DNA of 64,000 nucleotides from Sipunculus nudus (GCA_026874595.1 CM049320.1:12775488-12839487), one strand, 5' to 3'. Shown: positions 51,753-60,791, numbered from the stretch's first letter. Notes: generated from the letters alone by a model not told the origin. Program-made: numbers and translations.

Positions 51753-52027
51753 GTCAGCAAATGTGACAACCTTAGGTTCACTACTACAGATTAGTTGAAA
51801 AAAAAAATTAATTTGTGTGTGTTGGCATTAAAACATACTGGGATAGGTAATATTGATCTTTTGCCATTATGGAAGTATCTAGACAATTAATTGATGATTC
51901 CTTTATATTAATTTTCATTGTGTCTGTTGTTAACAGGGACTGAATTATTCATCAAAGATGCTTTGATCCGGTCCCGAGAGCTCTTCACCTCAGAAGCCGG
52001 GGACACGTTTCCTGTTACAGCCCTCAG
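22255..52027 (+). CDS. RERE: RERE/atrophin-like corepressor, 5' coding part (4 exons, 3' incomplete)
   Basis: Spliced model: 22255-22510, 23062-23132, 27090-27195 and 51937-52027, giving 174 codons plus two bases. All junctions are GT/AG and the phases (1, 0, 1, 2) keep a single frame. Residues from about 75 to the end match the BAH domain of vertebrate RERE: DAVYLDSGRQEQPYFISGIK, then SKRDSLMVSVKWFFRPSEVP, ESVYQLLAHDR, then ELFIKDALIRSRELF. In the family, RERE (Drosophila Atro/Grunge) is a nuclear corepressor with BAH, ELM2, SANT, GATA-finger and atrophin regions. It recruits histone deacetylases and cooperates with nuclear receptors; BAH domains bind nucleosomes or modified histones. Only the N-terminus and most of the BAH domain are here. 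MTA proteins share the BAH-ELM2-SANT-GATA order, but SKRD..V.VKW and SEVP.SVYQ.L..DR favour RERE. Family assignment is strong; that this is the single-copy orthologue is inferred. Confidence 0.88.
22511..23061 (+). other. RERE: Intron 1 of the RERE-like gene
   Basis: A 551-bp intron, the shortest in the model, in phase 1. It is very AT-rich and starts with a short (TA)n-like run and a local direct repeat of AATTAAAATTAATATAT at about 22531-22567. I see nothing else in it. Confidence 0.85.
23062..23132 (+). CDS. RERE: RERE-like coding exon 2 (BAH domain start)
   Basis: A 71-nt exon between the acceptor TTGCTTGCAG and the donor GTAAGT. With the single base left by exon 1 it completes 24 codons, beginning D-A-V-Y-L-D and ending E-F-K-V. 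It aligns without a gap to the RERE BAH segment of the form CVYIE..RP..PYFI.SIQDFKL. The exon ends in phase 0 just before SKRD. Vertebrate RERE, as I recall it, has an alternative insertion at the same residue boundary, which would mean the intron position is ancient. Confidence 0.9.
23200..23550. repeat. ~146-bp repeat, 3 diverged copies with AGGTCA direct repeats
   Basis: Each copy contains a CATGCATATnnAAT(G/A)AGGTCAnAGGTC block. The pairs lie at 23243-23255 (AGGTCA C AGGTCT), 23390-23402 and 23535-23547 (both AGGTCA G AGGTCA), spaced 147 and 145 bp apart. The same word occurs in the repeat-rich region at 2103-2115, so it may be transposon-derived. Confidence 0.6.
23673..23685 (+). promoter_or_regulatory. 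CTCF-like core, CCAGCAGGTGGCG
   Basis: Matches the conserved CTCF core CCASYAGRKGGC exactly. It lies in intron 2, about 540 bp after exon 2. Motif match only; chance occurrence in 64 kb is possible. Confidence 0.35.
23950..23963. promoter_or_regulatory. RFX X-box-like palindrome, GTTGCCATGGTAAC
   Basis: A perfect 14-bp match to the X-box form GTNRCC(N0-3)RGYAAC bound by RFX factors in animals. Looser relatives occur at 31519-31532 (GTTGTCATAGCAAC) and around 48526-48905. Confidence 0.35.
25940..26260. mobile_element. Foldback inverted-repeat element
   Basis: The left arm CCAGGTAAAAATGGCTGATG (25946) is inverted in CTAGCCATTTTTACCTTG (about 26238-26254). Further in, CATCAAACTGCATGTAATA (about 26045) is inverted in TATTACATGCAGTTTGATG (about 26157). 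The arms are matched in order over about 120 bp around a centre with an 18-bp C-run (26122-26139). The left arm carries a repeated TAAAAATGGCT word. No coding capacity; superfamily unknown. Confidence 0.6.
27090..27195 (+). CDS. RERE: RERE-like coding exon 3 (BAH core)
   Basis: A 106-nt exon between the acceptor TGTATTCAG and the donor AACG|GTAAGT. It encodes 35 residues plus one base: SKRDSLMVSVKWFFRPSEVP, then ESVYQLLAHDRNVEN. This is the most diagnostic stretch in the window. The VKW..R.SEVP.SVYQ.L..DR.NEN pattern is the RERE BAH core, including the aromatic pair after the tryptophan. It is separated by about 4 kb from exon 2 and by about 24.7 kb from exon 4. Confidence 0.93.
28762..28778 (+). 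repeat. G-run, 17 bp
   Basis: Homopolymeric G tract in intron 3. Confidence 0.95.
32611..32621 (+). promoter_or_regulatory. YY1-like word AACATGGCGGC
   Basis: Matches the AANATGGCGGC form of the YY1 site, inside a less AT-rich stretch (about 32400-32640) of intron 3. Motif match only. Animal YY1 sites of this form often lie just downstream of transcription starts, so an internal promoter is possible but unsupported otherwise. Confidence 0.2.
33027..33045 (+). repeat. G-run, 19 bp
   Basis: Homopolymeric G tract in intron 3. Confidence 0.95.
37917..38519 (+). mobile_element. Possible solo LTR (weak)
   Basis: The segment starts TGTAATG and ends TTTTACA, the inverted TG..CA form of many Ty3/gypsy LTRs. 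It changes composition sharply from its surroundings (CTCTCTnnnGAGCGCG just before) and contains an AATAAA polyadenylation-like signal (about 38440) followed by CCACTGACTTATTTGTTCCC. No target-site duplication is seen at these exact ends and no internal retrotransposon sequence is present, so the boundaries are tentative. Confidence 0.25.
39906..40090. mobile_element. Pogo/Tigger-like mini-element, ~185 bp, decayed right end
   Basis: Left end TACAGTGAAACCTCAATATT. The right side has GGCGAGGTTTTTTACTTTAC then CGTA, a decayed inverse of the left. The inside repeats GTGGTCnTTATATTnAGGTGG, as in related invertebrate elements. Confidence 0.5.
41351..41396. repeat. 26-bp perfect palindrome flanked by 10-bp direct repeats
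   Basis: Position 41364 starts CAAAACTGTAAAA, followed at once by its exact complement to 41389. TTGTTAGGTG occurs at 41351-41360 and again at 41387-41396, overlapping the right arm. Confidence 0.9.
41950..43010. promoter_or_regulatory. Candidate intronic regulatory region
   Basis: About 1 kb less AT-rich and of higher complexity than the surrounding intron. It contains a DR1 nuclear-receptor-like pair (42642-42654), TGATGAGTCAG, homeodomain-like AGCTTAATTGATAATG (about 42730) and CACCATGGTAACC (about 42988). No repeat structure and no coding frame that I can support. Composition and motif content are suggestive only. Confidence 0.25.
42642..42654 (-). promoter_or_regulatory. DR1-type nuclear receptor-like site
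   Basis: TGACCC T TGACCC; on the minus strand GGGTCA A GGGTCA, a direct repeat with one-base spacing as used by HNF4, COUP-TF and RXR dimers. Atrophin/RERE proteins are known partners of COUP-TF/TLX-type receptors; feedback is only a speculation. Confidence 0.3.
43930..44000 (-). repeat. tRNA-derived SINE head
   Basis: On the minus strand GGTTCAATCCC (43940-43950) is an exact RNA polymerase III B box. GTAGCTTGAGCTCAC lies about 30 bases upstream in the A-box position (43978-43992). No convincing acceptor stem, so a functional tRNA is unlikely; a SINE head is the better call. The body would extend to lower coordinates (about 43800), with no clear tail. Confidence 0.5.
43997..44238. repeat. 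~30-bp tandem array, left part
   Basis: About eight imperfect copies of a unit like CTACCCCTTTACCTGACACA then TATGTCATC. It begins right at the edge of the SINE head. The same unit resumes at about 44975. Confidence 0.9.
44239..44974. other. Insert between two parts of the 30-bp array
   Basis: About 735 bp of non-array DNA with more CpG than its surroundings (CCCCCGCGTATGCCGTGCGCC at 44376, in part). Most likely either an insertion into the array or an older sequence flanked by two expansions. I found no clear terminal inverted repeats. The open frames on both strands at 44353-44572 mirror each other and have no family resemblance. Confidence 0.45.
44975..45185. repeat. ~30-bp tandem array, right part
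   Basis: Seven or so copies of the same TACCCCnTTTACCTGACACA-like unit in the same orientation as the left part. Confidence 0.9.
48526..48905. repeat. Cluster of ACCATAGTTAC-like words
   Basis: GGTACCATAGTTACCACAG (48597), TTTACCATAGCAAC (48650), AACCATAGTTACTACCATG (about 48813), GTTACCATAGTTACCCC (48839) and GTTGCCATAGTTCCTACC (48881). They are irregularly spaced and resemble RFX X-box half-sites. It may be a degenerate tandem repeat or a site cluster. Confidence 0.45.
51000..51380. promoter_or_regulatory. Candidate intronic regulatory region near exon 4
   Basis: A less AT-rich, high-complexity segment about 600-900 bp upstream of exon 4. It carries an inverted SOX-like pair (51292-51309), ATTAGCAGCCACAGGAAGG, TAATTATCTGACTG and GAGTTATTAATAG. 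No repeat structure. Its open frame (51254-51616) has no family resemblance. Confidence 0.25.
51703..51751. repeat. (TA)n microsatellite
   Basis: Perfect TA tract about 185 bp upstream of coding exon 4. Confidence 0.97.
51937..52027 (+). CDS. RERE: RERE-like coding exon 4 (BAH continuation)
   Basis: A 91-nt exon between the acceptor TCTGTTGTTAACAG and the donor CTCAG|GTAATG. Joined to exon 3 it reads G-TELFIKDALIRSRELFTSE, then AGDTFPVTAL plus AG. This corresponds to the RERE segment ELVITDPVIKNRELFISD..DT...AALR. It ends in phase 2 inside an Arg or Ser codon, where the vertebrate protein continues GKCNI toward the end of the BAH domain. I searched by eye to 64000 for the next exon and found no convincing candidate, so the gene leaves the window here. 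Confidence 0.9.
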
Positions 52028-52767
52028 GTAATGTAGCTTTCTCATAATATTGTCTGACAGGTGTGTCTTGCTATTATGAGTATTATGTTAAAAATGGTTG
52101 AACATACCTGTGACATATGACAGGTGTGCCTTGCACGTATGAATATTATGTTAAAAATGGTTGAATATACCTTTGAAAAAATTACCGTTGAAAAGATTTC
52201 TGTCACCTTTGTAATAAACACAGGTTGACTGTTGCATCACACATGTTTGGCTCTTACACATTGCAGCTTCTAAAGATTTTTAGGTGATTTTTGCAATATT
52301 TCTTTATAATCTTAGAAAGTGATAAAAATCACAACATGTGAGTGACATTCGTGTCTACAACATGGATCTGTCCTAGAAAATCAGGTTATGGAATCTTGTG
52401 AAGTCATAAATATTGTACTATGTAGAGTTTAAATGTGCTTAGCATGTAAATCTGTTAAGGCCCATCCCAGGGTATTGTTGGCAACCTTTTACACTGTGGA
52501 GCATATGAGGGGAGGTTGCGATTAATTGTAGGTATGAGCTTTCATAAACAAATTGCATTATCCAAGACCACGCTCTCTGTTCACAAATCATCATTGGAAA
52601 CAGGTTCATTATTTTGTTAAAATTACATAATAAAAAGTATATATCATGTGTAGAGAGGCACTTTGGACTTCTGACAAATTATTGAGTCTGTACTTAGATG
52701 TCAGAGAGGCACCACATGCATTGTCAGAAATGCATATAACCAGATGAGGAAGTAAACTTGTTATTTT

Positions 52768-54113
52768 TATGCCCCCGCCACAAAGTGGCCGGGGCATATA
52801 GTTTTACCCATGTCCGTCATTCCGTCCTTCCGAAATCAAACAGTTGTATGGACTTTTTTTCGCAGTGCCTGCAGATATTGGCCTGATTTTTGGTGTGTGG
52901 GCAGATAATGACCAGTTACAGATCGAGTTCGCGTTTCGTCCTGGTTGACCTACTTTTGACCGTTTTACAGTTCCAAAACTTAGAAAATTTCATGAAAAAT
53001 AGAAATTTTCATGACAAATACACATGTACGGACTTTTTTTCGCAATGCCTGCAGATATTGGCCTGATTTTTGGTGTGTGGGCAGATAATGACCAGTTACA
53101 GATCGATTTCGCGTTTCCATGTTTGCACAGCTCCTGTCTGTTTGTCTGCCATGGGATAAAATCACTCATATCTCGGCAGTGGTTTGACATATCTGCCTAA
53201 AATTTTGCAGGTTTATACATCCCCGACAGCTCTCTTGATTTTATGACAGGTGGCGCCACCTGCATTCTAGTTTATGCAAGCAGACATCCAAGCTCATATC
53301 TTGGGAACCGTTTGACTGATTGGGCCAAAGTTTTGCATGTGTATAGTTCTCACATAGCTCTTCATCATATGCAAAACTGGTGGCGCCACCTGCAACCATT
53401 TTTGCTCCGCGTCCATCTGTTTGTCTGCCACGGGCTAAAATTACTCATATACATGTAGTGGTTTGACTTATCTGCCTTAAATTTTGCATATGTATACAAC
53501 TTGGATGGCTTTCTGGATTTTGTGGTAGGGGGGGCAACCTACATACACAATTTGGCTGCAGACATCCATGCTAATATGCAACACTCTATTTCCCCTTGCC
53601 ACTCAATCCATGCCTCACTTCACCCGTTCCACTCTGATATAGGGGGATACACGTAGTCGCTTGTCAACTACCCATATTCTAGTTTAAATTTATAACTGAT
53701 TACCAGCTTTTGCTAATATTCTAGTTATGCAATGCAATGCTTACAGATACTGGCCCAATGTTTGGTCTGTGGGCGCATAATGACCACTTACAGGTCGAGT
53801 TCGCGTTTCGTCCAAGTTAACCTATTTTTGACCATATGACAGATCCTGAACATAGAAAATTTCATGAAAGACAGAAATTTTTATGAAAAATGCACATGTA
53901 TGGACTTTTTTTCACAGTGCCTGCATACTGGCCTGATTTTTGGTGTGTTCCTTGATAATGACCCGTTACAGATCGAGTTTGCATTTTGCCCTTCTTGACC
54001 TACTTTTGACCATACAACACCTCCTGAACTTAAAAAAATTTTACAAAATTTAACATGTTTCTTATTTGCCCCAGGCGGGGGCATTCGTGTCGTACCGACA
54101 CATCTAGTCGACA
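52768..54113 (+). mobile_element. Dispersed structured repeat, TATGCCCCCGCC...GTGTCGTACCGACACATCTAG
   Basis: The left end TATGCCCCCGCC folds back on GGCCGGGGCATA. The right end has GGCGGGGGCAT followed by the hairpin TGTCGTACCGACA. Inside, a ~180-bp block (GGACTTTTTTTCGC..TGCC, GCAGATATTGGCCTGATTTT, TGGTGTGTGGGCAGATAATG) occurs four times (about 52848, 53030, 53735 and 53900). A second unit (CTCATATCTCGGCAGTGGTT, GGTGGCGCCACCTGCA) occurs about three times. No open frame shows a transposase or reverse transcriptase. Termini of this type are, to my knowledge, widespread in marine invertebrates. The relics at 1620-2125 and 6573-7045 are reverse-oriented partial copies. Confidence 0.75.
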
Positions 54114-55600
54114 TAGGCTTTCCAGTTACAGGTATTGTGTCACTGTGTTAAATAAGACCAGCTGTTAACCCTTTACTGTTTACAAGCCACTAAAGAGCAC
54201 TCAAAATGGGCCACTAGAATGCCATGATATGTATAGATTCTTTCAGGACAAAAATATTGCATATTATTTCTAAGTTTCAATGATTTTCAATAATCTTCAG
54301 CAAACCCTCTTAGTGGGAACTGTTGAAAATTTGATAAAGATACAAAAAAAGCTTGAAAAGATATTGCTGTTAGAGTAACTATAAATAGTGTCAGAATTTG
54401 TCGGAAACCTAAAATAAATGTAAACAGTAAAGGGTTAAATACTGTAGATTAAGATAATACCGTGGGCTTAAAATATTGTTGGTTTTGGACAAAATGCATA
54501 TCGTGGGGTATTTGAATTCGTGGAAAGACAATGAAAATTTTAGGAAATCATAGTTAATAAATATCTCTATATGGCATGCGCAAGGAAGACAAGATCAGCT
54601 AATACACAGGTGGTTCGACTTAGATGTTTATCACTCGGTTGCGCCTATACCACGGTCAGTCAGGGCAATGTTGCCCAAACAAGCTTCGCCCGACCAGAGC
54701 CTATCAAAGGAATTAATCAGCCGTCACAACCCCGTGGCACACGATACCTCGCCCTTTTGTTTTAAGGCCCGATTATATCAGGTTCACAGACAAGGTAAAC
54801 CCTTCACTTGATCGAAGGAAAATGAAACGAGGCCCGTCCGCAAGAAGGTTTATACCTCTTTTTTCAACATGGCGGTAGTCACATATGGCGCCCGTAAATC
54901 GCGGACTTAGGACAAGAGAGTCTTTCGTTATTCGACGTGTCAGCTATTTGGATATTTTAAAACAAATAGAAAACGGTTTAATGGGTCGACTAGACAGAAA
55001 TTTGACTAATCTGAAAATTAGTGGGACATAATTTGCACATTAGTATTCTGTGACGCTTAGGCCTGCTTACGCGAACATTTATGCACGACTATCGGCAATG
55101 TTCGGAAGAAGTACCGCTTGTCTAATAGCTCACTTTTATGCACGCAGCTTTAGTCGGTAATATTCGGAATATGCGTTCATCACACTTTACATTCACATCC
55201 CGCGGTAATGCAAATGAGTTTACATGGACGTGATCGGTAACCGTGGTAACGAACATAGGAATATTGGAATATTTCACCCGAAAAATTGAAAAAAAAGGAA
55301 AAGTTGGGATATGTTTTCAGTTTAACGTAACGTTTGATAATGATTTATTGTAAACATTTCAGGAAGCCGTTTGTGCGATATTAGGGGAAAGTAGGGAATT
55401 GATAACAGAATATTTGTAAAACGCGCATAGTTTATAGTAATTTACAGGGAAAATGATTCAACATATTTATAATATGCATCAATGACAATCATAAAATAGT
55501 AATAATCATTTTTTTACCTTTATTGAACTCTCAGCCAGCGATAATAAATATAAATGAAGTCGACCACCAGCTGCCGTTAAGATATTCTCTGACCGTGTGA
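54114..55600. other. Non-coding stretch with CpG-containing part
   Basis: 54114-54440 is ordinary AT-rich intron. From 54560 to 55260 CpG is more frequent, with CAACATGGCGGTAG (about 54866, YY1-like) and TGGCGCCCGTAAATCGCGG. About 54470-54530 has CGTGG words like those flanking the transposon at 55642. It may be older transposon sequence or an intronic promoter; neither is shown. Confidence 0.35.
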
Positions 55601-55609
55601 TTTTTAGAT

Positions 55610-57665
55610 CGTTGGGATCATGAATTCGTGGTTTACCTTGACAGGGTTCGTACGCACCTTGAAAACCTTGAAAAGTGCTTGAATTTAGTCATTTCAATTT
55701 CAAGGGCTTGAAAAGTGCTTAAAAAGAGAGAGTGGTTTGGAAAAGTGCTTGAAAAATAAAATTTTGTGAAAGAGTTTGGTGTATGTTGTGTGTATGCATA
55801 CCTGGTATTTTAATATCGACTTTTGGGCATCTCTACGTCAATCAAATGTATGAAATAGAATTAACCCAATCGTGGATGAATGAGACCGGGCAGTGAAAGT
55901 GACGATGTAACAAGTTAACATACGAGGGTAATAACCATGTTTATTATCAAATAGTAAGTGAGCTGCTTTACTGGAAAGATCGTGGAGGTACGTGTAGAAG
56001 CTCTTTAATTGAAAACTCAATCCACGCTATAGGCGAGTTCACGTAAGTATTTTCGCAAGATTTATAATTTAAATTTTAAAGTAATACTACAGAGATTATT
56101 AATATAGCTATTGAGAAGATCTGTCCAAAGGAAATAATTATCTTGGAACAAACCAGGGGAATAAAATGTGTGAAAAATACATGATGGGAACAATTCGAAT
56201 CTGAGGGATAATAATAATATAAAACTAATTCGCTCAGTAGAATATGTCGTTTAAATCAAGTTTACTTTACGTTTTACATTGGTAACTCGGCGATAATAAT
56301 TATATTAGAGGGGTCATATTTTCCCAACGAACCTAATCCGACTTTGTTTTGGTTAAAGGTTTTTCAGTTTATCCAAGGGTTGCGTGGTTTTTTTTATCTT
56401 CGTACCTGCGCATTTCACGTGTACGCGCTGTGATCGTCATTTGTTAGATCCATAAGACCACTGATCAGCGAAATACAGTTTACACGCGGGGTCAATCCAA
56501 TTAAGGATAAATACTGTTTGTCCGAAATAGGTTAAGGTGTTTGGCAGGTACTGATGTATATTCACATTCTCTGGCGTCAGTTTGTAAAAGGCTGGGATCC
56601 ATGGGGGAAATCACATTTTTGTTGCGATGTGATAGCCGTTTGTAAGCGAAGTACGTTGGCAGTTTAAAGAGTGATCAGCGACATATACAACTTCCAGCAT
56701 TGGCCCCCTCCCTGCCCTGCATAACGATTGCATAAAGGTCGCCAACAAGAGTTTTTTAAAATAAGATTTCACATTTTTAGTTTTAATCAAAAATGTTGGA
56801 CATGTTTGAATAGAAATCTGGCTGCGTCTGTGATCGTTAGATAACGACCTTCACAGGTGTTGCCCGGCCATTTGTTGACACGTGCGGCCAGTGGCTTGGC
56901 GGTAAACGGCAGAAACCTCGTGCACGACAAGGTCGTCATATCAAACGTGCTGATACGAAGTTTGACTAGTATTGTTTTGAATAATTTGATAATACTATAC
57001 CAAAATATCGTATAAGGGTAACATATTGCAGGCTTTTATTATTTTTTTTTTGCCGTTGAAAACTTGAATGAATATCCCCAACGATCGCCGAACTGACAGA
57101 GTTTTTCGGCACCCTTTCTGCCGGAGCATATAATTTGCTTTTGAGCTAGTCGGCAAATCAGAGATCCCTATTCAAGATATTATAGGTTTTAGACCCTCGT
57201 TTTCAGATTAGTTAAATCTGTCAAGGTCATGCCAAAGATGAGTGATCATTTTGAATGTAAAGTTAAAACAATGGGCCGCTGTGTATTAAACCGCGACTGG
57301 CTATACCGAAGGGTATTTCACAAGCGCTTCAATTGCTGTTAGTGTAGATTTCGGCTAAATTTGTTATTTTCTGAGTCATTTCCTTATAACTATTACTTAT
57401 TTTACATTTCCTAGCCTTTTTTTATCACACTTTATATATGGTCCACCTCATTATAAATATTATTTTGCATTTTGTGTTACAAGCCTTTCGATGTCGGCAA
57501 CATGCATGGGTGAAGGTGCACTGACCGTCCACAAATTTTGATGTCCTTGAAAATACTTTTCAGGTCCTTGAAAAGTGCTTGAAAAGTGCTTGAAATTTTT
57601 CTCATGATAAGTGTACGAACCCTGCTTGATCCACGAAAACCACGAAAATAAAATCCCAACTAATA
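55610..57665. repeat. Older palindrome split by the 55642-57624 transposon
   Basis: Left arm GTTGGGATCATGAATTCGTG then GTTTAC (55613-55636). Right arm TCCACGAAAACCACGAAAAT then AAAATCCCAAC (57630-57660). The right arm's complement reads GTTGGGATTTTATTTTCGTG then GTTTTCGTGGA. With the insert removed, the arms lie about 10 bp apart as a MITE-like palindrome of roughly 65 bp. Confidence 0.6.
55642..57624. mobile_element. TIR DNA transposon, non-autonomous, 1983 bp (hAT-like ends)
   Basis: It begins CAGGGTTCGTAC (55642) and ends with the exact complement GTACGAACCCTG (57613-57624). CTTGA lies directly outside both ends (55637-55641 and 57625-57629), a 5-bp target-site duplication. Subterminal CTTGAAAAGTGCTTGAA words occur on both sides (55667, 55708, 55739; 57571-57595) but in the same orientation rather than inverted. 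CAGGG ends suggest hAT, whose usual duplication is 8 bp. The inside has no transposase frame, only CpG-rich unique-looking sequence. Confidence 0.75.
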
Positions 57666-59189
57666 TTTCTGAATCTGTATGTGTGTTTTCTTTCTAACAA
57701 TGCACATCATGTGTGAGAGAGACTCGGAACCTCTTGGAAATAAAGCTATACTACAGTGTATAAGTGTATGTTAACTTCAAAAATAATATAATCATTCACA
57801 ACACATACCTGCAAAGAAGATGTATTATATCTTCAAAATTTTATCATCAATTGTACAGTTATATCTTGAATGGGGATTTTAGTAAAACGCAATTCACATC
57901 TTGAAGAAAAAAATAGTCTTATGCTTCACAGACATCTGTAAGGGGAACACCCGTGCAAAGAGAACTGTAAACTGTACACTACACACAACATGTTTTTGTA
58001 AGGAGGAATAGTAATTACATGTTAAAAAATTGCTATTTGATACAAGTCAGAAAGTAACACCATAAATGATATTATAACAAGCTTGTTAGGAATGCAGGGA
58101 CATAACAGTGTGTTATTCTTGTGAGAACAACACTAATACAGATATAGTATGTCACAAGGTGATTACAGGTACAAAAGTAATGTGTTCAGGGAAGCAGAAA
58201 TAATGGTGTAGAAGAGTCAGCTCTCCCTTCAAAATAACCTCTGAATATGAACATGGGAGAACTTAAAGGCACTTGGAAAACACTGGTGTGCCGTAAATGA
58301 TAGGGTGTGAGTAATGCTTAACAATAACATGCATACCTGAACAATTGAAATTGTGACAAATAAAATCATAATATTGGCAGGTGAGACACTAGTATTTTAC
58401 CTCACGTCATGAATGGTGCATTCACCGAGCTGCATTTGCATTATAATAATTATGTGAAATATGCAAAATTACTTGCTTTATGGTTGTTTATGTTTCATAT
58501 ATAATCAGCAGCACATGCTGAGACAGTGATTGTCATTAACAAAGCTAGTGTAAAGGGTTGTTTTTTATAAGGCTCCGCCAGTTGCAGAAAAAATAAGTTA
58601 ATGTCTAGTAAATTACATGAATAAATAACATAACCAGCAATAGGATTGTCCTTTATCACATGGTCAGAATTAATATAATAAATAGTATAGATTGTGAAAA
58701 CAAGCCATTGTCTAATAATATGATGCTTCCTGTACTGGGGTAACAAATGGTACAATACCATATGGTGCAGATTGTAACCAAGTCAATATCATATTACTGT
58801 GACAGCTGCAGATGACTGGAGTGAATGATTATTTATGTTGATCTGTTTTGTTTTGTGCACTAAGTGTTTCAACACTTGGTTCAGTCTCTCTGGTCTTGTA
58901 AATTATTGTGTTGTATCAATTGGTAAACCACTATGTTTGTTAACTTAGTGAGGTAATTTATTCTGTCTCAATTAGAGACACGTTTTTTTCAAGGCACTTT
59001 CATTCAGCACTACCTCCCTCAGAAAAACAAACCACAGTGTCTGTAATCATGAGAGTTTATGTGAATCCTGTATGTTCCTTTATATTCCATCGATGATGAT
59101 ATGAGTATCTTTAGCTCACACATGAGCTTAAGCCATGTTGCGGCATCAATCCTATGGCTGTCATATTTTTATATCTTTATCAGCATGCT

Positions 59190-59221
59190 GGTGTGCAAAG
59201 TGATGTTTCACTTTGCACACC
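59190..59221. repeat. Perfect 14-bp hairpin, 4-nt loop
   Basis: GGTGTGCAAAGTGA, loop TGTT, then TCACTTTGCACACC. The stem does not extend further, so it is too short for a microRNA precursor. Confidence 0.9.
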
Positions 59222-60746
59222 TGTATTTCTGGTGAGGTGCACTGACAAATTTTTGTGGTGCTATTCATTTTTGAAAAAAAGTCCAAAATAGAACATGCCA
59301 TGCATTGGCTATGTTTCATAATATGATTGTCTGCTTTATTTTACCATTATAATAATTCCTGGTTGTACACTTGGGAATTATGTTTACCATTCAAATCCCT
59401 GAAATCGTATTACCTGTGTTTCTTAGATTAAAAAAAAAAAGGGTTTGCAGTGGTGGCTATGAATAAGTACAAAGGTGTTATTAGCTGTATTTGGTACAGA
59501 TTTTGGCTGTTTGATTTTTTTATTTAAAAGATGTAACTCCACAGGCCCATGCAGTTTAGAATGCTTGAATGACAAGCAAATGTCACAGGCCAGAGAAACC
59601 AGAGTGCTCTGTCATCAAAACTGGAAGTGTGGTAGATACCTTAAATAAGACAGGAATTACATATCTGCCTAGAGGACTTGCTTTGAAGCCAGTCTGTAGG
59701 ATATAACAGTATTTGTAGGTTAACCTCCTGAAAAAAAAGTCAAATAACCTTTCCCCAGAGCATGTGTTATTGTCCTGGCAAGCACTGGCTTTGATAGACA
59801 AGCCATTGAGCAATCATACTCAGTATAAGGTTAGGGTTCACAACTCCTACATAATCTTTAGGCAAACAGTCAGTCATTCTGTATCCCTCAAACACTTCTA
59901 TAACTAGCCCCTTGTAGACATAAGAAAAACCTGTGTATGGCAAACAAGTATATTTTCATACAAAAGAGCAAGGTCTGTATAACAAGGTCATATATACTGA
60001 GTGTCTGAATCATGGAATACTTAAATTAGTAGTGTGCAGATATCACCTAATGTGGATAATTTCACACTTTGTGGGTGCTTGCCTAGGCAGATTTTGCATG
60101 AATTCCTGAGGGTTCTAAAGTCAGAGATGACTTGGACTGTCAACTGTGTATTGTGTTGAAAAACTTTGTACTTGCTGTTGACTTCCAGGATTGACAGACA
60201 GAATCACTGGTTTATCAGTTACTGTAACCAGTGCCCCCTGGCTTGGCTGTAGGTAAATATTGTAGAATACTTTACTTGTCTGGTCATGTATGGTTGTTTG
60301 ACACCATTCACGTATGGCAATAGTGCAAGTTGTTAGAGCCAAGGAGGTTTTGATGGGATTGTGTTTGTTATGCTGCTGTTGAGCTTTGTGCCAGCAGGAG
60401 GCTTTTGTGTACCCTAGAATACCATAGCTGACACCCAATATTTATCATGGATCATGTAAGTTGAATGTTTGAATACATAGCCACAATATGCCTTTCTTGG
60501 GTGTGTACCTCTCTTAACTTGCTCAGCATATCAGGTGCATAGGTGAAGCCTGTTTAGCAACTATTACTGTTATTGGTGGTGGGAATAGTAAAGTTGCTTT
60601 CAAAGCCTGTTAAGTGATCCCTTAATACAGTATAGTGTTCAGGCACCCTGCCGTACCAGAAGTTGGCTATAATAAGGTAATAAGGAACACTGATTGGTTA
60701 ACTGTTTACCTTTATTTGTATCACTGTATGTCAAGGTGCATATATG

Positions 60747-60749
<3 letters not shown>

Positions 60750-60791
<42 letters not shown>
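60750..60791. repeat. (GA)n microsatellite
   Basis: Perfect GA tract of about 21 dinucleotides in intron 4. Confidence 0.97.

Larger units (their letters stand above)
27196..51936 (+). other. RERE: Intron 3 of the RERE-like gene (~24.7 kb)
   Basis: A phase-1 intron inside the BAH domain. Most of it is AT-rich non-coding DNA with no recognisable gene. The items listed separately within it are G-runs (28762, 33027), a possible solo LTR (37917), a pogo-like mini-element (39906), a SINE head (43930), a split ~30-bp tandem array (43997-45185), a (TA)n tract (51703), and two less AT-rich stretches (about 41950-43010 and 51000-51380) that look like candidate regulatory DNA. The stretches 29-32 kb, 34-37 kb and 45.2-50.9 kb hold nothing else that I can name. 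Confidence 0.85.

Noticed and set aside
59190-59221. microRNA precursor
   Set aside because: Stem is only 14 bp and does not extend.
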